Assembly: GCA_016758965.1 (NCBI GenBank) | Contig: JAEPRB010000345.1 | Coordinates: forward strand, 1 to 33,470 | Length of the DNA: 33,470 bases | Direction: 5' to 3' | From: Circinella minor | Taxonomy: Eukaryota > Mucoromycota > Mucoromycetes > Mucorales > Lichtheimiaceae | In this document: positions 1 through 11,859 of the stretch, in pieces | Layout: every line of letters begins with the position of its first letter | Position numbering within the stretch: the stretch's first letter is position 1 | The notes under the pieces: generated by a model | Databases searched by the model: none | Seen by the model: only the letters and a program-made list of their open reading frames with translations | Told to the model about the DNA's origin: nothing | Made by a program: the position numbers and the translations under genes

Positions 1-57
1 TTTGGCGCGACATCACCAACAGTCCACACGCCATCATCGCTATTTTCTTCTAATTGT
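1..57 (-). other. Possible exon fragment next to the TGT 5' end
   Basis: After the acceptor-like TTCTAG, one minus-strand frame stays open to the window edge and reads Ile-Val-Glu-Gln-Leu-Glu-Glu-Asn, then Val-Trp-Thr-Val-Gly-Asp. I do not recognise this as TGT sequence, and its phase does not join the upstream exon. The opposite strand is also open here, so coding status is uncertain. Confidence 0.2.
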
Positions 58-129
58 TCAACAATACTAGAAGGGAGAATAAAAACGTGAAGGAAGAGGA
101 GAGGAAAGGAAACGAGAACGAGAATCAAC

Positions 130-228
130 AGGTGTATTGACAGGTCCATGAGGTAATGTTAATAATGATGCTTTAGCTTTCGTTGTTGAACAACGTGCAA
201 TTGTTTCAAATGTGAGCGCACTTTTCAT
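130..228 (-). CDS. QTRT1: 5' part of queuine tRNA-ribosyltransferase (tRNA-guanine transglycosylase), partial
   Basis: Reading leftwards from an ATG at 228, about 33 codons resemble the start of eukaryotic and bacterial tRNA-guanine transglycosylases: a Cys-Ser-Thr-Thr-Lys-Ala segment followed by Leu-Pro-His-Gly-Pro-Val-Asn-Thr-Pro-Val, close to the family pattern KARA...PHG.V.TPVFMPVGTQ. The family swaps guanine for queuine at wobble position 34 of GUN-anticodon tRNAs; the catalytic subunit works with QTRT2. The match stops at Thr-Pro-Val. The same frame then reaches a TAG at about 58-60. A pyrimidine-rich stretch ending in an acceptor-like TTCTAG lies at about 53-110, so an intron is likely, but no good donor is visible and splicing to that acceptor in phase gives an immediate stop. 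Either the next true exon lies beyond the window or this is a broken fragment. Family assignment is fairly secure; intactness is not. Confidence 0.5.
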
Positions 229-2456
229 TTCTATATTATTATTATTATTATTAGTTGGTTATATAAGATTGTAAGGAGAGAGATCTATTAGCGAGAAACC
301 CAAAAAAAAAAAAAATAGTTTCAAAAAAAAAATCTGAACTGACTGTCAACCATTTTTTTTTTTTATTTATTTTTTTGTAATGCAGCCACACACACATACT
401 ACACAAACACATTTTTTTTTTATTCCGAGAATAGGGATTTTTTTTTTTTAAAAAAAAAAAAGAATTAAGGATTGAACTGATCATATCTAAAACCTTTAGT
501 GTAGTTAACTGTTCATGTTGCTAAGCAATACTTTCAAAGATTATAAGTATGTGAGTTTTCTGCAGAATTAGATTCTTACTTTTAACAAGGTTTATTTAAG
601 TATCAGAAGATCCAAGTCCTATTGCAATATTATGAACCTTTTTAAAAAGAAACTATTATGGGACAAATATAAGAGTCCTATGTTAAATATTTATAGAGAT
701 CATAACTTTATCCTTTGTAATAATTTACGTTAGATACCAGGAATTCTTAAGTGTCAAGTTTGTAATAATAAAAAATACTAAATTTCTGTTATTCAAGGCT
801 TTCCATTCTGCCCCCCTCCCCCCCACCTTTTTTTTTTGGTGAGAGTAATGTAAGGTTTTAAAGCAATTCCTTTATGTCTACCAAAAAAAACAAAAGAAAA
901 AAAAATTGTGATCTACCTGCTATAATTTTTTTTTTAAGTTCTATAATCACGAAAATGTTTATTTAATAAGACAATCAATTTTAACAAAACATGTACGATA
1001 ATCTTTGTCTCTCTTTTTTAGTTTTAATAACTTTATGTCTACATAGTATCATCAGTAACAATTAGTATCAAAAAAAAAAGTTTAAAAATGACACGGATAA
1101 CATTCTTAAAGAGAAATATTTACTGTAGTAATTACTATAATAGGATAGATGACATATAGTCCATTTAGTTCGCCACATATATAGTTTACATATATATATG
1201 TAAGCTTATTTCACCTACTTGTAAGAAATTTACATGTTGCATTTGGAGAGGAGTTATCGGATAGAAACAATAAAAAAAAAGCAATTCTCATAATTGTGAC
1301 ATATGAAAAAAAAAAAAAACTCTTTTGTTTCTTCTTTAAATATTACATTTATCATTATAATTATATTATAATGGAATGACTTGTCATATTTTTCTCTTTG
1401 AATATACACAGTCAGTCATATATAATAAACAATTATTTGTTTCATATACAACATTTATGTAGATAACAGTTATTTTGAAATAATGAAAGTAGATGGGAAT
1501 ATATCATGTTATAGTTACCCATTTTTTTTTTTTTTAAAAAAAAAAAAAACAGATCCATAAATTACCATAAACGTTTTATTTTGTAGTCATTAAATTTATT
1601 GAGAAGAATATTTATACTACGTACATAATAGAAGAATAATAGGAATATAGGAAATTCTTTAACATTTAAGGAAAACAAACAAAAAATATATTACTTTTTT
1701 TTTTATTAACGATAAAAAAAAAAAAAAATTATAATAAAAATGTTATTTTGATCGCCCAAAAATGATGATCGACGTAAAGGAAGAAAAAAAAAAAAAACGT
1801 GGAGTTTTTTTTATGTAATAGTTTAGGGAACCAAAGTAAATTATTTGAGCGGGCTGAGATAAAAGGAAAAAAAAAAAAAAAAACCAAATGATCTTGTGTA
1901 ACATACTTCGAGAATCAAAAGAAAAAGCATTTAATTAGACATTGCAGGATCTGATGAAAAAAACAAAGGTGTTTCAAAAACAAGTTCCGAGAGAATTTGG
2001 ATTGAATTAAAATTATAATTCATTTCATAAGAAAAAAAAAAAAAGTGAATAAAATTTATTAGTAAATAGTTGTATACTTCATTATAATCACGAAATAAAA
2101 GATATTTTTATTCATTACTGCTAATTATTTGATGCCACCTGAAAGAGAAGAGTGCACGGTTATTTCTTTTTTTTTTTTTTTCTGTTCGCACACGCATATA
2201 CACGCAACACACACTAAATGGTTGTTGTTTATTTTATTCTAACAAAGCTGACCTTTTCACGTGGCAAATGACTTTTATGGGTCTTCAAAAATTGGTAAGA
2301 TAAAAAACTCCCTCAAAACGTAAAATTTAAAGTGTGTTTATAATTTCTCGGTTTCCTTCTTTCTTTTTTTTTACTCTTTTGTTCTCCTCCCCTTTTTATA
2401 TTTCTCCTTTCTTTTATTCTTTCTTTTTAAGTCAATAATAACGTAAAAAAAAAAAA
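229..2456. other. AT-rich intergenic region between the divergent TGT and VAP genes
   Basis: About 2.2 kb with many A or T homopolymers of 8-18 nt and no convincing gene on either strand. It separates two divergently transcribed genes, so promoters for both should lie here. No repeat family shared with the right half of the window was noticed. Confidence 0.6.
2338..2440 (+). promoter_or_regulatory. Pyrimidine-rich promoter/leader upstream of the VAP gene
   Basis: A strongly C/T-rich block on the coding strand ends about 15 nt before the ATG at 2457 and is followed by an A run. CT-rich leaders just upstream of starts are common in fungal housekeeping genes. No clear TATA box was identified, and the assignment rests on composition and position alone. 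Confidence 0.35.
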
Positions 2457-4297
2457 ATGTCTGTTCATCTAGAACCTGCGTCTCAACTTTCATTTCGACG
2501 TAAGCGCTTTTTTTTTATAAAGAGTATTATTAAATGAAAAAAAAAAAAAAACTCGCGTACGTTGCAAAAAAAAAAAAAAAACTCACATAAATAATAATAA
2601 TAATATAGGCCCATTAACACAAGTGACTAAAGAATTATTACTTGTCACTAATCCAAGCAATGACCCTGTTATGTTTAAAATTAAGACTACTGCTCCTAAA
2701 CAATATTGTGTAAGACCAAATGCGGGCCGAGTAGAACCTAATTCTCATGTTGAAGTTCATGGTAAATATTCCTTTTTTTTTTTTAATATTCCATTGGGTT
2801 AATTCATCTATTTTTTTTTTCTCTTGGCAAATAATAATTTTTTTTTTAAAAACCCCCCCCCCCCATTCACATTTTTTTTTTAGTTATTTTACAACCATTC
2901 AAAGAAGAACCACCAGCTGATTATAAATGTAAAGACAAGTTTCTGGTTCAGACTGCTATTATCAAACCGGCTTATGAAGCATTACCTATTGCTGACATGG
3001 TATATATACATATTATTTAAAATGAAAGAAGGAGAGAGATAATTAGGATAGAAACGAGAAGAAGGAGAGATTGTGGGGTAATTTGTTTTTTTTTTTCGGA
3101 AAGGGGGGAGGAAGAGAAAAGAAAGAAGATACATGACAACAACTGTGATCAAAGAAATCAATATGAGGTTAATTAATTTTATTCATATATATAATTGTTT
3201 TTTTTTTTTTAGTGGTCTCGAGTTGAACAAGAAGATAAGGCAGGTATCTTTCAACAAAAGATTAAATGTGCTTATTTGCCACCTGAAGAAGATCCTTATC
3301 TTGTAAATGCAACAAGTGATCAAGAACCTAATCAGGTAAAATAAATGAAACATATGAAATAAAATACAATGAGAAGAATAATGATACTCTATTTATTAAT
3401 ATAATGTCATATAAAAATTAGGCCGTTGTACCAGAACCTATTGTAGCAAAACCTATTGCACCTGCTCCAACTGCTCCAGTCCCATCAGTACCTGCACCTG
3501 AACAACCATCACCACCATCATATACTTCACTACCACCAACAGTAAAAGCAGAAACAGATGGGTCTTCTACCAAGGTAGTAAAAGAAGAAAAATCATCATC
3601 ATTACCTGATGCTGTTGCTACCCCTCCTCCCGTCGTTGCTACTCCTCCTTCTCCTGTAGTTGTTAAAGATGATGTTCCAGTTGTTGTTAAAGAAAAAGAA
3701 GTTTCATCACCACCTATTAATAATACCCAATTGACCCATGTGGATGAAGTACCTGAACCTAAACCACGATCGGTACCATCACCACCACCTGCTCCAATTG
3801 AAACCATCAAATCGGATGAACAACCTATTAAACAAACTACTTCAACAACAACATCATCACCTGTTTCACCAAAGGTTACTACTAGCAACAAGACTACTCC
3901 ACCAACGACATCACAAACACCAACAAATGTAACTTCGACTGTTGCTGCTGCTGTTGCTCCCACTGTTGCTCCTACTATTACCGCTGCTGCTCCTGCTGCT
4001 GCTACTGTTGCTGCTCCAACACCTGTTCAAGATGATAAGGAAAAGAAACAATTAGAAGAGGATTTGAAAAAGACAAAGGAATTAGTTCAACAATTACAGA
4101 AACAATTAGCAACTGCTCAAAAGGAACAAGAAGCAAAAGGTGGACGTAACAAATTACCATCCACTGTACAACCACAAGATGCTGTACATCAACATCTGGC
4201 TGCATTGGAAAAACAACAAGTTCCTGAAGGTTATCCTCCACAAGTTGTACTTATTGTTGCTGCACTTACCTTTGTTTTTACTTACTTGTTCTTTTAA
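2457..4297 (+). CDS. SCS2: VAP/Scs2-type MSP-domain ER membrane protein
   Basis: Five exons (2457-2499, 2609-2761, 2884-2999, 3213-3335, 3422-4297) join in phase to give 436 residues. All four introns are GT-AG. Residues 2 to about 125 form a Major Sperm Protein domain with the VAP signature (Thr-Thr-Ala-Pro at 41-44, Val-Arg-Pro-Asn at 49-52). VAP proteins sit in the ER membrane and use this domain to bind FFAT-motif proteins at membrane contact sites. A Pro/Thr/Val/Ala-rich linker (about 146-348), a short coiled coil (349-384) and a C-terminal hydrophobic tail anchor (about 418-436) follow, which is the standard VAP order. The protein is much longer than yeast Scs2 (about 244 residues) because of the linker. 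The start is the first ATG in frame with the domain. The 3' end faces the thiouridylase gene. Confidence 0.92.
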
Positions 4298-4745
4298 AAA
4301 AAAAAAAAAAGAAACCATTGTTTCTATCACTTTCTTTTTTATTTTCTATCCTTCTGGGAAAAAAAATGATAATACTACATTACTATATAGCTTAGTGATA
4401 ATAATTAGCAAGCTTAAGAAAAAAAAAAAACCGTAAAAAAAATCGAAGATTTCCCTTTTTTTTTTTTATTGCCTTACAGATACAAATAAAGATATAATTC
4501 TCGCATAATATAGTATAATATTAGTTGTAGCTATGATACATTATTACACCCTTTTACACAATCATCAAAATAATACAATTTATAATCCATAAAGAAACAA
4601 AAAAACATTTTTAATACTTTTTTTTTTTTTTTTGAATGTCGTTTTTCTTTTGTAAATATATAATGGTGATAATAATAATAGTATATACAGGAATTACCAT
4701 ACAAATTAGGTAGATAATACAATAACATTTCTGTCTTTTTTTTTT
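4298..4745. other. Convergent 3' intergenic region
   Basis: About 450 bp between the converging stops of the VAP and thiouridylase genes. It is very AT-rich with A and T runs of 10-17 nt. It must hold both 3' UTRs and polyadenylation signals, but no single signal stands out. No gene is seen. Confidence 0.6.
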
Positions 4746-4753
4746 TTACAGAA

Positions 4754-4789
<36 letters not shown>

Positions 4790-6047
4790 CGTTATAAATA
4801 TTTTGTATAGTACCACCACCAAGGCACCAATCATCTAGATAAACAACAACTTGTTGACCAGGTGCCATGGCTCGAATAGGATTTAAAAAATTTAAATGAT
4901 ATCGACCATCTTGTAATTTTGATAATCGTGCTTTTTGTGGTGCCATACGATATCTCACCTGAGCATCTACAAGTACCCCTTCTTCATTACTATCCAATGA
5001 TGGAATAGATTTAAATAATGATTGGGGTGTATTTTCTTTATCTATCCAAATCCAATCACGTGCCGTGCATGATCCATGAAATAATGCAGGATGAGTTGAA
5101 CCAGGAACACATACCAATGTATTATCATTCAATCGCTTTTCTGCAACAAACCATTTATCAGATCCGAAACATATTTTTGAAGCTTGTCCAACAGTATATT
5201 TAAATAATCCTTGATGTTGTCCAATCATTCGACCTTGTAAATCTACTGCAGGTCCTGGTGCTTGATCAATATATTCACTCATAAAATCTGCAAAACGTCG
5301 TCGTTGTCCAATAAAACAAATCCCCATACTTTCTCGTTTTTTTGCAATGTCATGTAATCCTAATTCATGTGCCATTGTTTTGACTTGACTTTTACTTTGA
5401 AATTCACCCAATGGAAACAAAGTTCTTTGTATAGCATTGGATGTTACTGACGATAAAAAATAGGATTGATCCTTTTTTCTATCTCTACCTCGATAAAGTT
5501 TTCCTCCTTCCATTGATCGACAATAATGACCCGTTGCTAACCATGTATTCTCTGGTACTTGGTTCAAAAGAGCACCAAATTTAACATGTCGATTACATTG
5601 AATATCTGGGTTAGGTGTTAATCCATGGGCATAATCATCGATCGTTTGTTGAAATACATCAGTCCAATATTCTTTTACAAAGTTAACTTGTTTACAATCG
5701 TCGATTTTTAATAGTTCACAAGTACGTTGAACATCTTGCCAATCTTGTACTGAAGTACATTCACCACGTTCATCAGAGGTATCCCAATTACGCATATAAA
5801 TACCTTGGACTCGATATCCTTGAGACTTTAGTAATGCTGCAGTAACACTGGAATCAACACCACCAGACATGGCGACAATAACTCGATCGCCTGGTTTGGG
5901 TTTTAAAGTATGTATTTCATTGTTGTTATTGGTATGTTTGGTGTTAGTAGAAATGAAATGACGTCGTAACCATAGTTGTCTTTGTTGTTGTAATTCCTTT
6001 AATATTAATCTTTGTTGTGATTGAAATAATATAAACTGTTTATGCAT
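4746..6047 (-). CDS. MTU1: Mitochondrial tRNA-specific 2-thiouridylase (MnmA/TRMU family)
   Basis: An intronless 433-residue protein. The family thiolates U34 (s2U) of tRNA-Lys, -Glu and -Gln using ATP and relayed sulfur. Visible motifs are the PP-loop Ser-Gly-Gly-Val-Asp-Ser-Ser (61-67), Asn-Pro-Asp-Ile-Gln-Cys (catalytic Cys151, matching E. coli Cys102), Ala-Thr-Gly-His-Tyr (171-175), Lys-Lys-Asp-Gln-Ser-Tyr (191-196) and Gly-Ile-Cys-Phe-Ile-Gly (second catalytic Cys244, matching Cys199). The C-terminal beta-barrel region follows. The first 40 or so residues are rich in Gln, Arg, Leu and Ser/Thr, lack acidic residues apart from one Glu, and contain Arg-Arg-His-Phe-Ile-Ser, as expected of a mitochondrial presequence. 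The protein ends in 11 consecutive Thr encoded by a triplet microsatellite just before the stop. It is complete and all key residues are present. Confidence 0.95.
4755..4787. repeat. (AGT)11 triplet microsatellite inside the thiouridylase C-terminus
   Basis: Eleven perfect AGT units on the plus strand read as ACT (Thr) codons on the minus strand, just before the last two residues and stop of the thiouridylase. The frame is kept, so length change alters only the Thr tail. Confidence 0.95.
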
Positions 6048-7545
6048 ATTATTGTTATTATTTTTTTTCTGGTGCTAAGTTGTAAAAAATAAAAATAAAA
6101 GGGGGAAAGCTAAAATTATAAATCTCAGCCACTATGTACCTAGTATCCCTCTTTTGATTCTTTTTATCGTATCATACCACCAATATCAATGACCAAAGAA
6201 AAAGGAAAAACATAGTATAGAATCAATATATAAATAAATTGAATACCAGCGTTTAAACGTATTATGAAAAATATATTAGTTTAAATTAATTTTTTTTAAT
6301 ATCATAAATTAATGTAATTTTATCAATGCTTGAAATTATACTTATGGTTATAGACTAAATTTTATTAAGTGATTTTTTCTTTTCTCGACGTACCTAATAT
6401 ACGTAACAGAAACATTTAAATTATATCCTATATTTAATATATTAATGACACTATATCTTTTTTGTGTAAAATCGAAAAAAAAAATCCTAAAACAAATTAA
6501 CATAGTTCTAGAACATCATCCACATTTTATACAACAAAAAAAGTCAAAACATGTCTGAGACTCGTACTTAGTAGGCTATGTAGAAATGTTACCCAGATAG
6601 AAAGGTAATATCGTTCAAATATTTGAGACAAAATAAAATTTTTTTCTCCTCTATTCACGATATATGTGATTTAGTAACTTCACTCAATATAACTTTTGTT
6701 TTTCACTTGATTTGATTTCAAAATATATCAAATATTATTATTCAATATTGAACAATAAAATATTAAAAGTATATATGGTTTCGGTTCTCTAACATATTTT
6801 TTTTTTACCACTCTAATTATATATAATATGTCGTTTAGCTTTAATAATAATAAAAAAAAAAGTAAATAGCATGTTGTCTACGTACGTATGTATGTAAAAA
6901 GGGATAATACTTTATTTATTCGTCAAAAATAATAATAAATATAAAAATAACTACGTACGTAAGATGTAAAGTTTTTTCTTTAGTGGTAAGAAAATAAATG
7001 TTAATATAATAATTATAGTAATTCTCCTAAAGCTAATAAAAATAATAATAATAATATCAATACTAACAATGAAAAAAGAAAAAATTCTTTACAAGTTATA
7101 GAAAATATTTTTTCTTAAAATTTTTGTGGAGGTGTAAGTTATAAAAAAAAAAAAAAAGAAGATATGTGAACAAAACAAATAAATAATAATAATAAAAAGA
7201 AAATATAATGAAATAAAAAAAAAAATAGTTCACAAAAAATAAAATAAAGAAGATATTAACAAGTTATAAAAAGAGACTGGGTGATATTGTGTGACGCATA
7301 CAAAGAAAAGAGAAAAGATATAATATATGTTGATTCAATGGGGGGGGAAGGGTTAAGGGGTAAGGAAAGGTGCAGGGACAGGAACTGAAAGTTTATACTT
7401 TACAAAATAAAATAAAAAATAAGAAAAGAAAAGAAAAGAAAAACAAAGAGGGGGTTTAATTTGTAGGTGGGGTAATAGGTAGGTTACGTATATAAATGAT
7501 GTTTGTTTGGGTGTAGGAAAGAGAAATGAATATAATAATTGGTAT
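6048..7545. other. Intergenic region: thiouridylase promoter and ANK-DIL 3' UTR
   Basis: About 1.5 kb between two minus-strand genes, roughly 25% GC, with AAT-type microsatellites and A/T homopolymers. The part nearest 6048 should hold the thiouridylase promoter and the part nearest 7545 the 3' UTR of the ANK-DIL gene. A G-run at about 7340-7348 and purine-rich stretches at 7410-7450 are the only notable texture. No gene is seen. Confidence 0.55.
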
Positions 7546-10500
7546 TTATTCCATTGTTCCATTATCCAATCGATCCATCCATTCGCTTGGTATCACAGGG
7601 GTTACAAGTCTTTCTCTGTCACGCTTTGATTCTTCTTCTGGTGCCCATCCAGTGAAACTAACCATATGAGCTGTAGTAGGAACAGAGAATGGTAACATAA
7701 ATTTAGGATCTCTTGTTTCCTTCATTTCTTTATCTTCTTCATCATCCAACTTGAGAGGTTCTTCTGAAACAGTCTGTTCCTGTTCCTGTTCTTGATCTCT
7801 TTCTTGTTGTTGCTCATCTTCTGATGCTACAGGTGCTGTTACATTATCTGTGTTACTGGATTTCAAAGATTCTTCTTCAGTAATTGTTGTTGTTCTTGTT
7901 GTTGCTGTAGGTGTTGATGATGATGTTGTAGCAGTTGGAGAAGAAGGTAAAGTAGGTGGCATCGAAGCAGACGCAGAAATACCAACACTAGACATAATAG
8001 ATCCTACAAAGCTTGATACACTTTCACGTCTTGATCGAGTGCGTCGTAAAGAAACACTTTGTGTACGAGACATACCAGATGCTGATTTGTTGTTACTCTT
8101 TTTACTATTTTTACGTTGATTTCGCGCTTGCTTATATCGAACAGTATCTTCAGCCAATTGCATAGCGTACTTTTCAATTTCATCAGGTAAACGTGATTCA
8201 TTCACTTCATAGCGATAATTGGTAACACATCGTTTAACTTGTAATGCATTCAATGAGTCGAATTTTTTCACAGTTTGAATAAATCCGACGAGATCCTGCA
8301 GCTGAGTCAAGCATTGCAGAAGCTGCAGGAGTTGTGTTGTAGGGTCAAAATAGGTAACCAAACTATGCGGCAAATTACTTTGTCCAATCCAATCTTCAAT
8401 ATGTGACATATTCATTCTGATTTGTAATGCTTTAGATCGACATAATAATTTTTTGTTGCTTAAAATACGGTTAAACATTTCACAAGAAATGAAATGGAAA
8501 AATTGTGCCAATGCTTGAATAATGATCGTTGGATGAACATCATAAGATTGTAATACATAGAGAGTTGATGTTAATAAACTTGTTACGGATTGTGGTGAAA
8601 TGGCCAACATTGAACATGCACTGTTTGAGTTGCTATTAACAGTAGATGTGCTTGGATTACGTTTCATTTGAACAGCCATACCACCATCAGGTGGAACAAC
8701 TACAGATCGTCGTGTGCTTCGTCGAAAGAATCGTTGCCAATCATCAGCAAAATTGACATCTTCCATACCAGGAATTTGCTCGTGATCAACCATGGCAGGT
8801 ACAAGGATCTTGGATAAACGTCGTTCAGTATCGTTGATGATCATTGTATAAATTTCAGATATCAATTCAGAAATATGCAATTGATGTTCAGCAGTAGCAA
8901 CGACCAATCCAGTATCTTTTTTAAGATAGTATAAAAGTTGTGTTGCATTGGTAATCCAGAAGGCAAGTACATGTACGTTACGTGCATTACTCTAGAATAG
9001 ATTTTTTTTTCCGTTTGTTTTATATTAGAAACATCATAAGAAAGAATGTTTTAAAGTATAATAATTTTTCTTTTTCTCCCTTCAAGCTTGGGTATGTTCA
9101 AAATTATAATATACCTTAATTTCATCGCTAATACGATTCATAGCACCTTCAAGAACTTCTTGAACAAGTTCATCACTAGAGAAATAATGAGCGAATCTAG
9201 CACTAAGAAATATCACATTGGCAGGAACACAAATTTCTTGATGTGAACGAACAGGAAGTTGAATATTGGTAATAACTGTATCGAGAATATATTGTAAATT
9301 CTCTGCACCAAAGACAAACATTTGATCTGGAAGGCATTTATCCCAATGAAATTCTTGTGCCATATCATCATCATCGTCGTCTTCGTCATCATCATCATTG
9401 TTATCTTCATCATTATCATTTCCAAAATTATTGTTGTTAAATTCATTTCCATCATCGTTATCGTCGTCGTTATCATCGTCACTTGTATTACCAGCTAAAG
9501 CCATTGCTGTTTCTAATAACTTGCGACGACGATCTGCTTCTTCAGTCATAAAATTATCATAACCTTCCAACGTGGATTGATAATAAAAATCATAATCGCC
9601 TGCATTAGATGAAGAAGACGACAAACTACCAGCATTACGACCCATGATACTAGAAGTAGATGAAAAACTATCTCGTGGATTGGTCGCAAGAATTTCAACA
9701 ATTTTTTGATTATCTGTATTAAGGAAATCAAAGACTGTTCGACCTTTAGCTGATCGAGTGTTAGATGAAGCACCACTTTCCAATAAAACCTTGACAACTG
9801 CTTCCTGATTATTATTGGTTGCCCACATAAGAGCAGACCAACCATCTATAAAAAAAAAGGGGTAGGGTAGGGATTAAAAATAATAAAATGAATATTATTT
9901 ATCGATCCTTCTTTTATTAATATTTATTGATATTAAATGATCTCTTTCATTTTATCTTTCCCCCCCCCCTCCACACACACACACTCTCTCTCTCTTTCTA
10001 CCACACAGACAAATAAGTAATAAATCTCCTATTTTTTCTTTTTAATTTGATTAGTCCAATAATTCTTGTCATACTTACATGAGTCTTGAACATCAGTTTT
10101 CGCACCCGCTTCTAACAATGCTTGTGCAATATCGACTTTTCCAAAACATGCAGCATAGATTAAAGGTGTTGTACCATCTTCATCACGAGCATCAATATCA
10201 ATATAAGTTCGATATTCTTTTAATAAATGAGTCACTTTAGTTAAATCACCAGTCGATGCTGCACGACAAAATAACTGGGTCATTTTTTGTTTCTTGGTCT
10301 TTTCGTCTAGTTCTGTATGTTGAATAATATCATTTTCGTTGTCTAATTCAGCACCTGTTGTTATGGTTGTTTCATCACGGTTATCGTCACCATGAACATC
10401 ACCAGTAGATGATGAAGAAGAAGATAATGACGAAGAAGGTGATTCCGGGTTACTAAAAGAAGATGGTGTCTTGCCAAGCATGGCAGACAATTGCTTATAG

Positions 10501-10766
10501 TTTTCGGCCATACGTTGAGATAAGTCATCATAAGTCATATTTTCATATTGTTGTCGAATTGATTCAGGTTCTACTGTTGTCGTTGTTGTATCGTCTTCGT
10601 CACGTTCTTTTATCATATGAAGACCGCCCATAGTTTCGGGAGTTGTAGTGGTCGTTGCTGTTGTTGCAGTAGTTGTTGTAGTATTTGGCTTATGGTGTAA
10701 GGGCATATCGAGGACATGGTCTGCCTCAGAACTATTATGTGGTGGCAAAACCGAAGTTCCTGACAT
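7546..10766 (-). CDS. Ankyrin-repeat and DIL (dilute) domain protein
   Basis: Three exons (10766-10079, 9845-9115, 8991-7546) join in phase to 954 residues. Introns are GTAAGT...ATAG and GTATAT...CTAG. A disordered Thr/Ser-rich N-terminus (1-160) is followed by about three ankyrin repeats (about 164-285), one of which crosses intron 1. An acidic Asp/Asn tract (about 352-390) precedes a DIL domain (about 395-755) that begins Phe-His-Trp-Asp-Lys-Cys-Leu-Pro-Asp-Gln and continues with Val-Leu-Ala-Phe-Trp-Ile-Thr-Asn across intron 2. DIL domains form the cargo-binding globular tail of myosin V; fungi also have motor-less ankyrin-DIL proteins, and this is one, with no motor or IQ sequence in the gene. 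A basic Ser/Arg-rich patch and a Gln/Glu-rich tail (756-954) end it. The cellular role is not clear; trafficking or polarity is inferred from the domain only. Confidence 0.88.
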
Positions 10767-11366
10767 TATTCAATAAATTGTTTAATGTTGAAAAGAGTAA
10801 AAGTAAAGAAAAAAAAAAAGGGGGAGGGCGGAACAATATATTTTTGTTTAGTTTTTTGGTAGTTGTTCTTTCGCAAAGAAGAAAAAGAATATGAAAAAAG
10901 CAGGATTTACTCTTTTTACTTTATTGGAACCCGGAGTGAAAATGAAAAAAAAAAAAAAAAACCAGATTCAGTATCCGCCATAATAAGTTCCCCCCCCCTC
11001 CCTCTTTGTGGTTTATTTCTATCTCTTCTTTTTTTTTTTTTTTGTACTCGTGTATGTTGTCTGTAAACTTTATACACACATATATAATATTATTTTCTCC
11101 CTTCCTACCCCAAAAAAACAAACTTTAATTTCTTTGTATTATATAAATTTTTATTATAAAAGATATATTTATATACCTAATAGGTAATGAATTTTAATAA
11201 AAGAATAGTATTCTGTGAATGAGAACCAAAATAATAATAATAATAAGGCCAATTATTAAGAAAATAGTTGATTTTTATGTATTTCCTTGTAAAAACGTGA
11301 GAGTAACAGGAAAAATTGTTGGCAGTTTCCGACTTTCCGACTTTACGATTTGGTAAAGCGCCATAG

Positions 11367-11491
11367 ATTTTTGCAGGAAGACACCTTATCAGAAGAAGGA
11401 ATTATCGAACAAGCATGGAAAGATGTGGAGAAAAGTCATTTCAGAGGCTTCGTTATTCACATTCCAGGTATGAGACTCATGATTGTTTAAA
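11367..11491 (+). pseudogene. Possible Tc1/mariner-type transposase C-terminal remnant
   Basis: An open stretch ending in a stop at 11489-11491 reads Gly-Ile-Ile-Glu-Gln-Ala-Trp-Lys-Asp-Val, then a Phe-Arg-Gly-Phe-Val segment, then Ile-Pro-Gly-Met-Arg. The pattern I.eAW..v....f..lv.s.P.r is typical of the last helix region of Tc1/IS630-type DDE transposases. Nothing upstream supports an intact gene. The match is short and from memory of the family pattern, so this is a tentative call. Confidence 0.35.
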
Positions 11492-11859
11492 TCTGATTTT
11501 TTGTAAAGACTTTCAGACTTTTTCAATAGATAGGTATTCCATAAATTTATATGGCGGTTTTTATTACACATAAAATAGAAATAAACCAATTCAATGTCAC
11601 AAATATACCTTATATTTTTCTAAATGATTCAGCATGATTGTTATATTTATTTATAAATTTTTATTACTTACATCATATAGCTCCTAAAACTAAACAGATC
11701 AAATATTTGTTTACTAATTTAAGCTGTACGTAACTTTACTACTTCTTTCTTTATACCTCTAATCATGAGTCCATTCCTCAGCATTATCACTTGTTTATCG
11801 TTTATCGTTTATCGTTTTTTTTTTTTTTTTTTTTTTTGAAATCATAGCATACGTGACCC

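Noticed and set aside
251..484. 77-codon open frame, minus strand
   Set aside because: Made of Lys/Phe runs from A/T homopolymers; no domain and in a promoter region.
3418..3963. 181-codon open frame opposite the last VAP exon
   Set aside because: Antisense shadow of the low-complexity Pro/Thr/Ala linker; Gly/Val/Thr-rich with no domain.
7353..7562. 69-codon frame at the 3' end of the ANK-DIL gene, minus strand
   Set aside because: Starts inside the ANK-DIL stop region in another frame and is low complexity; lies in the 3' UTR.
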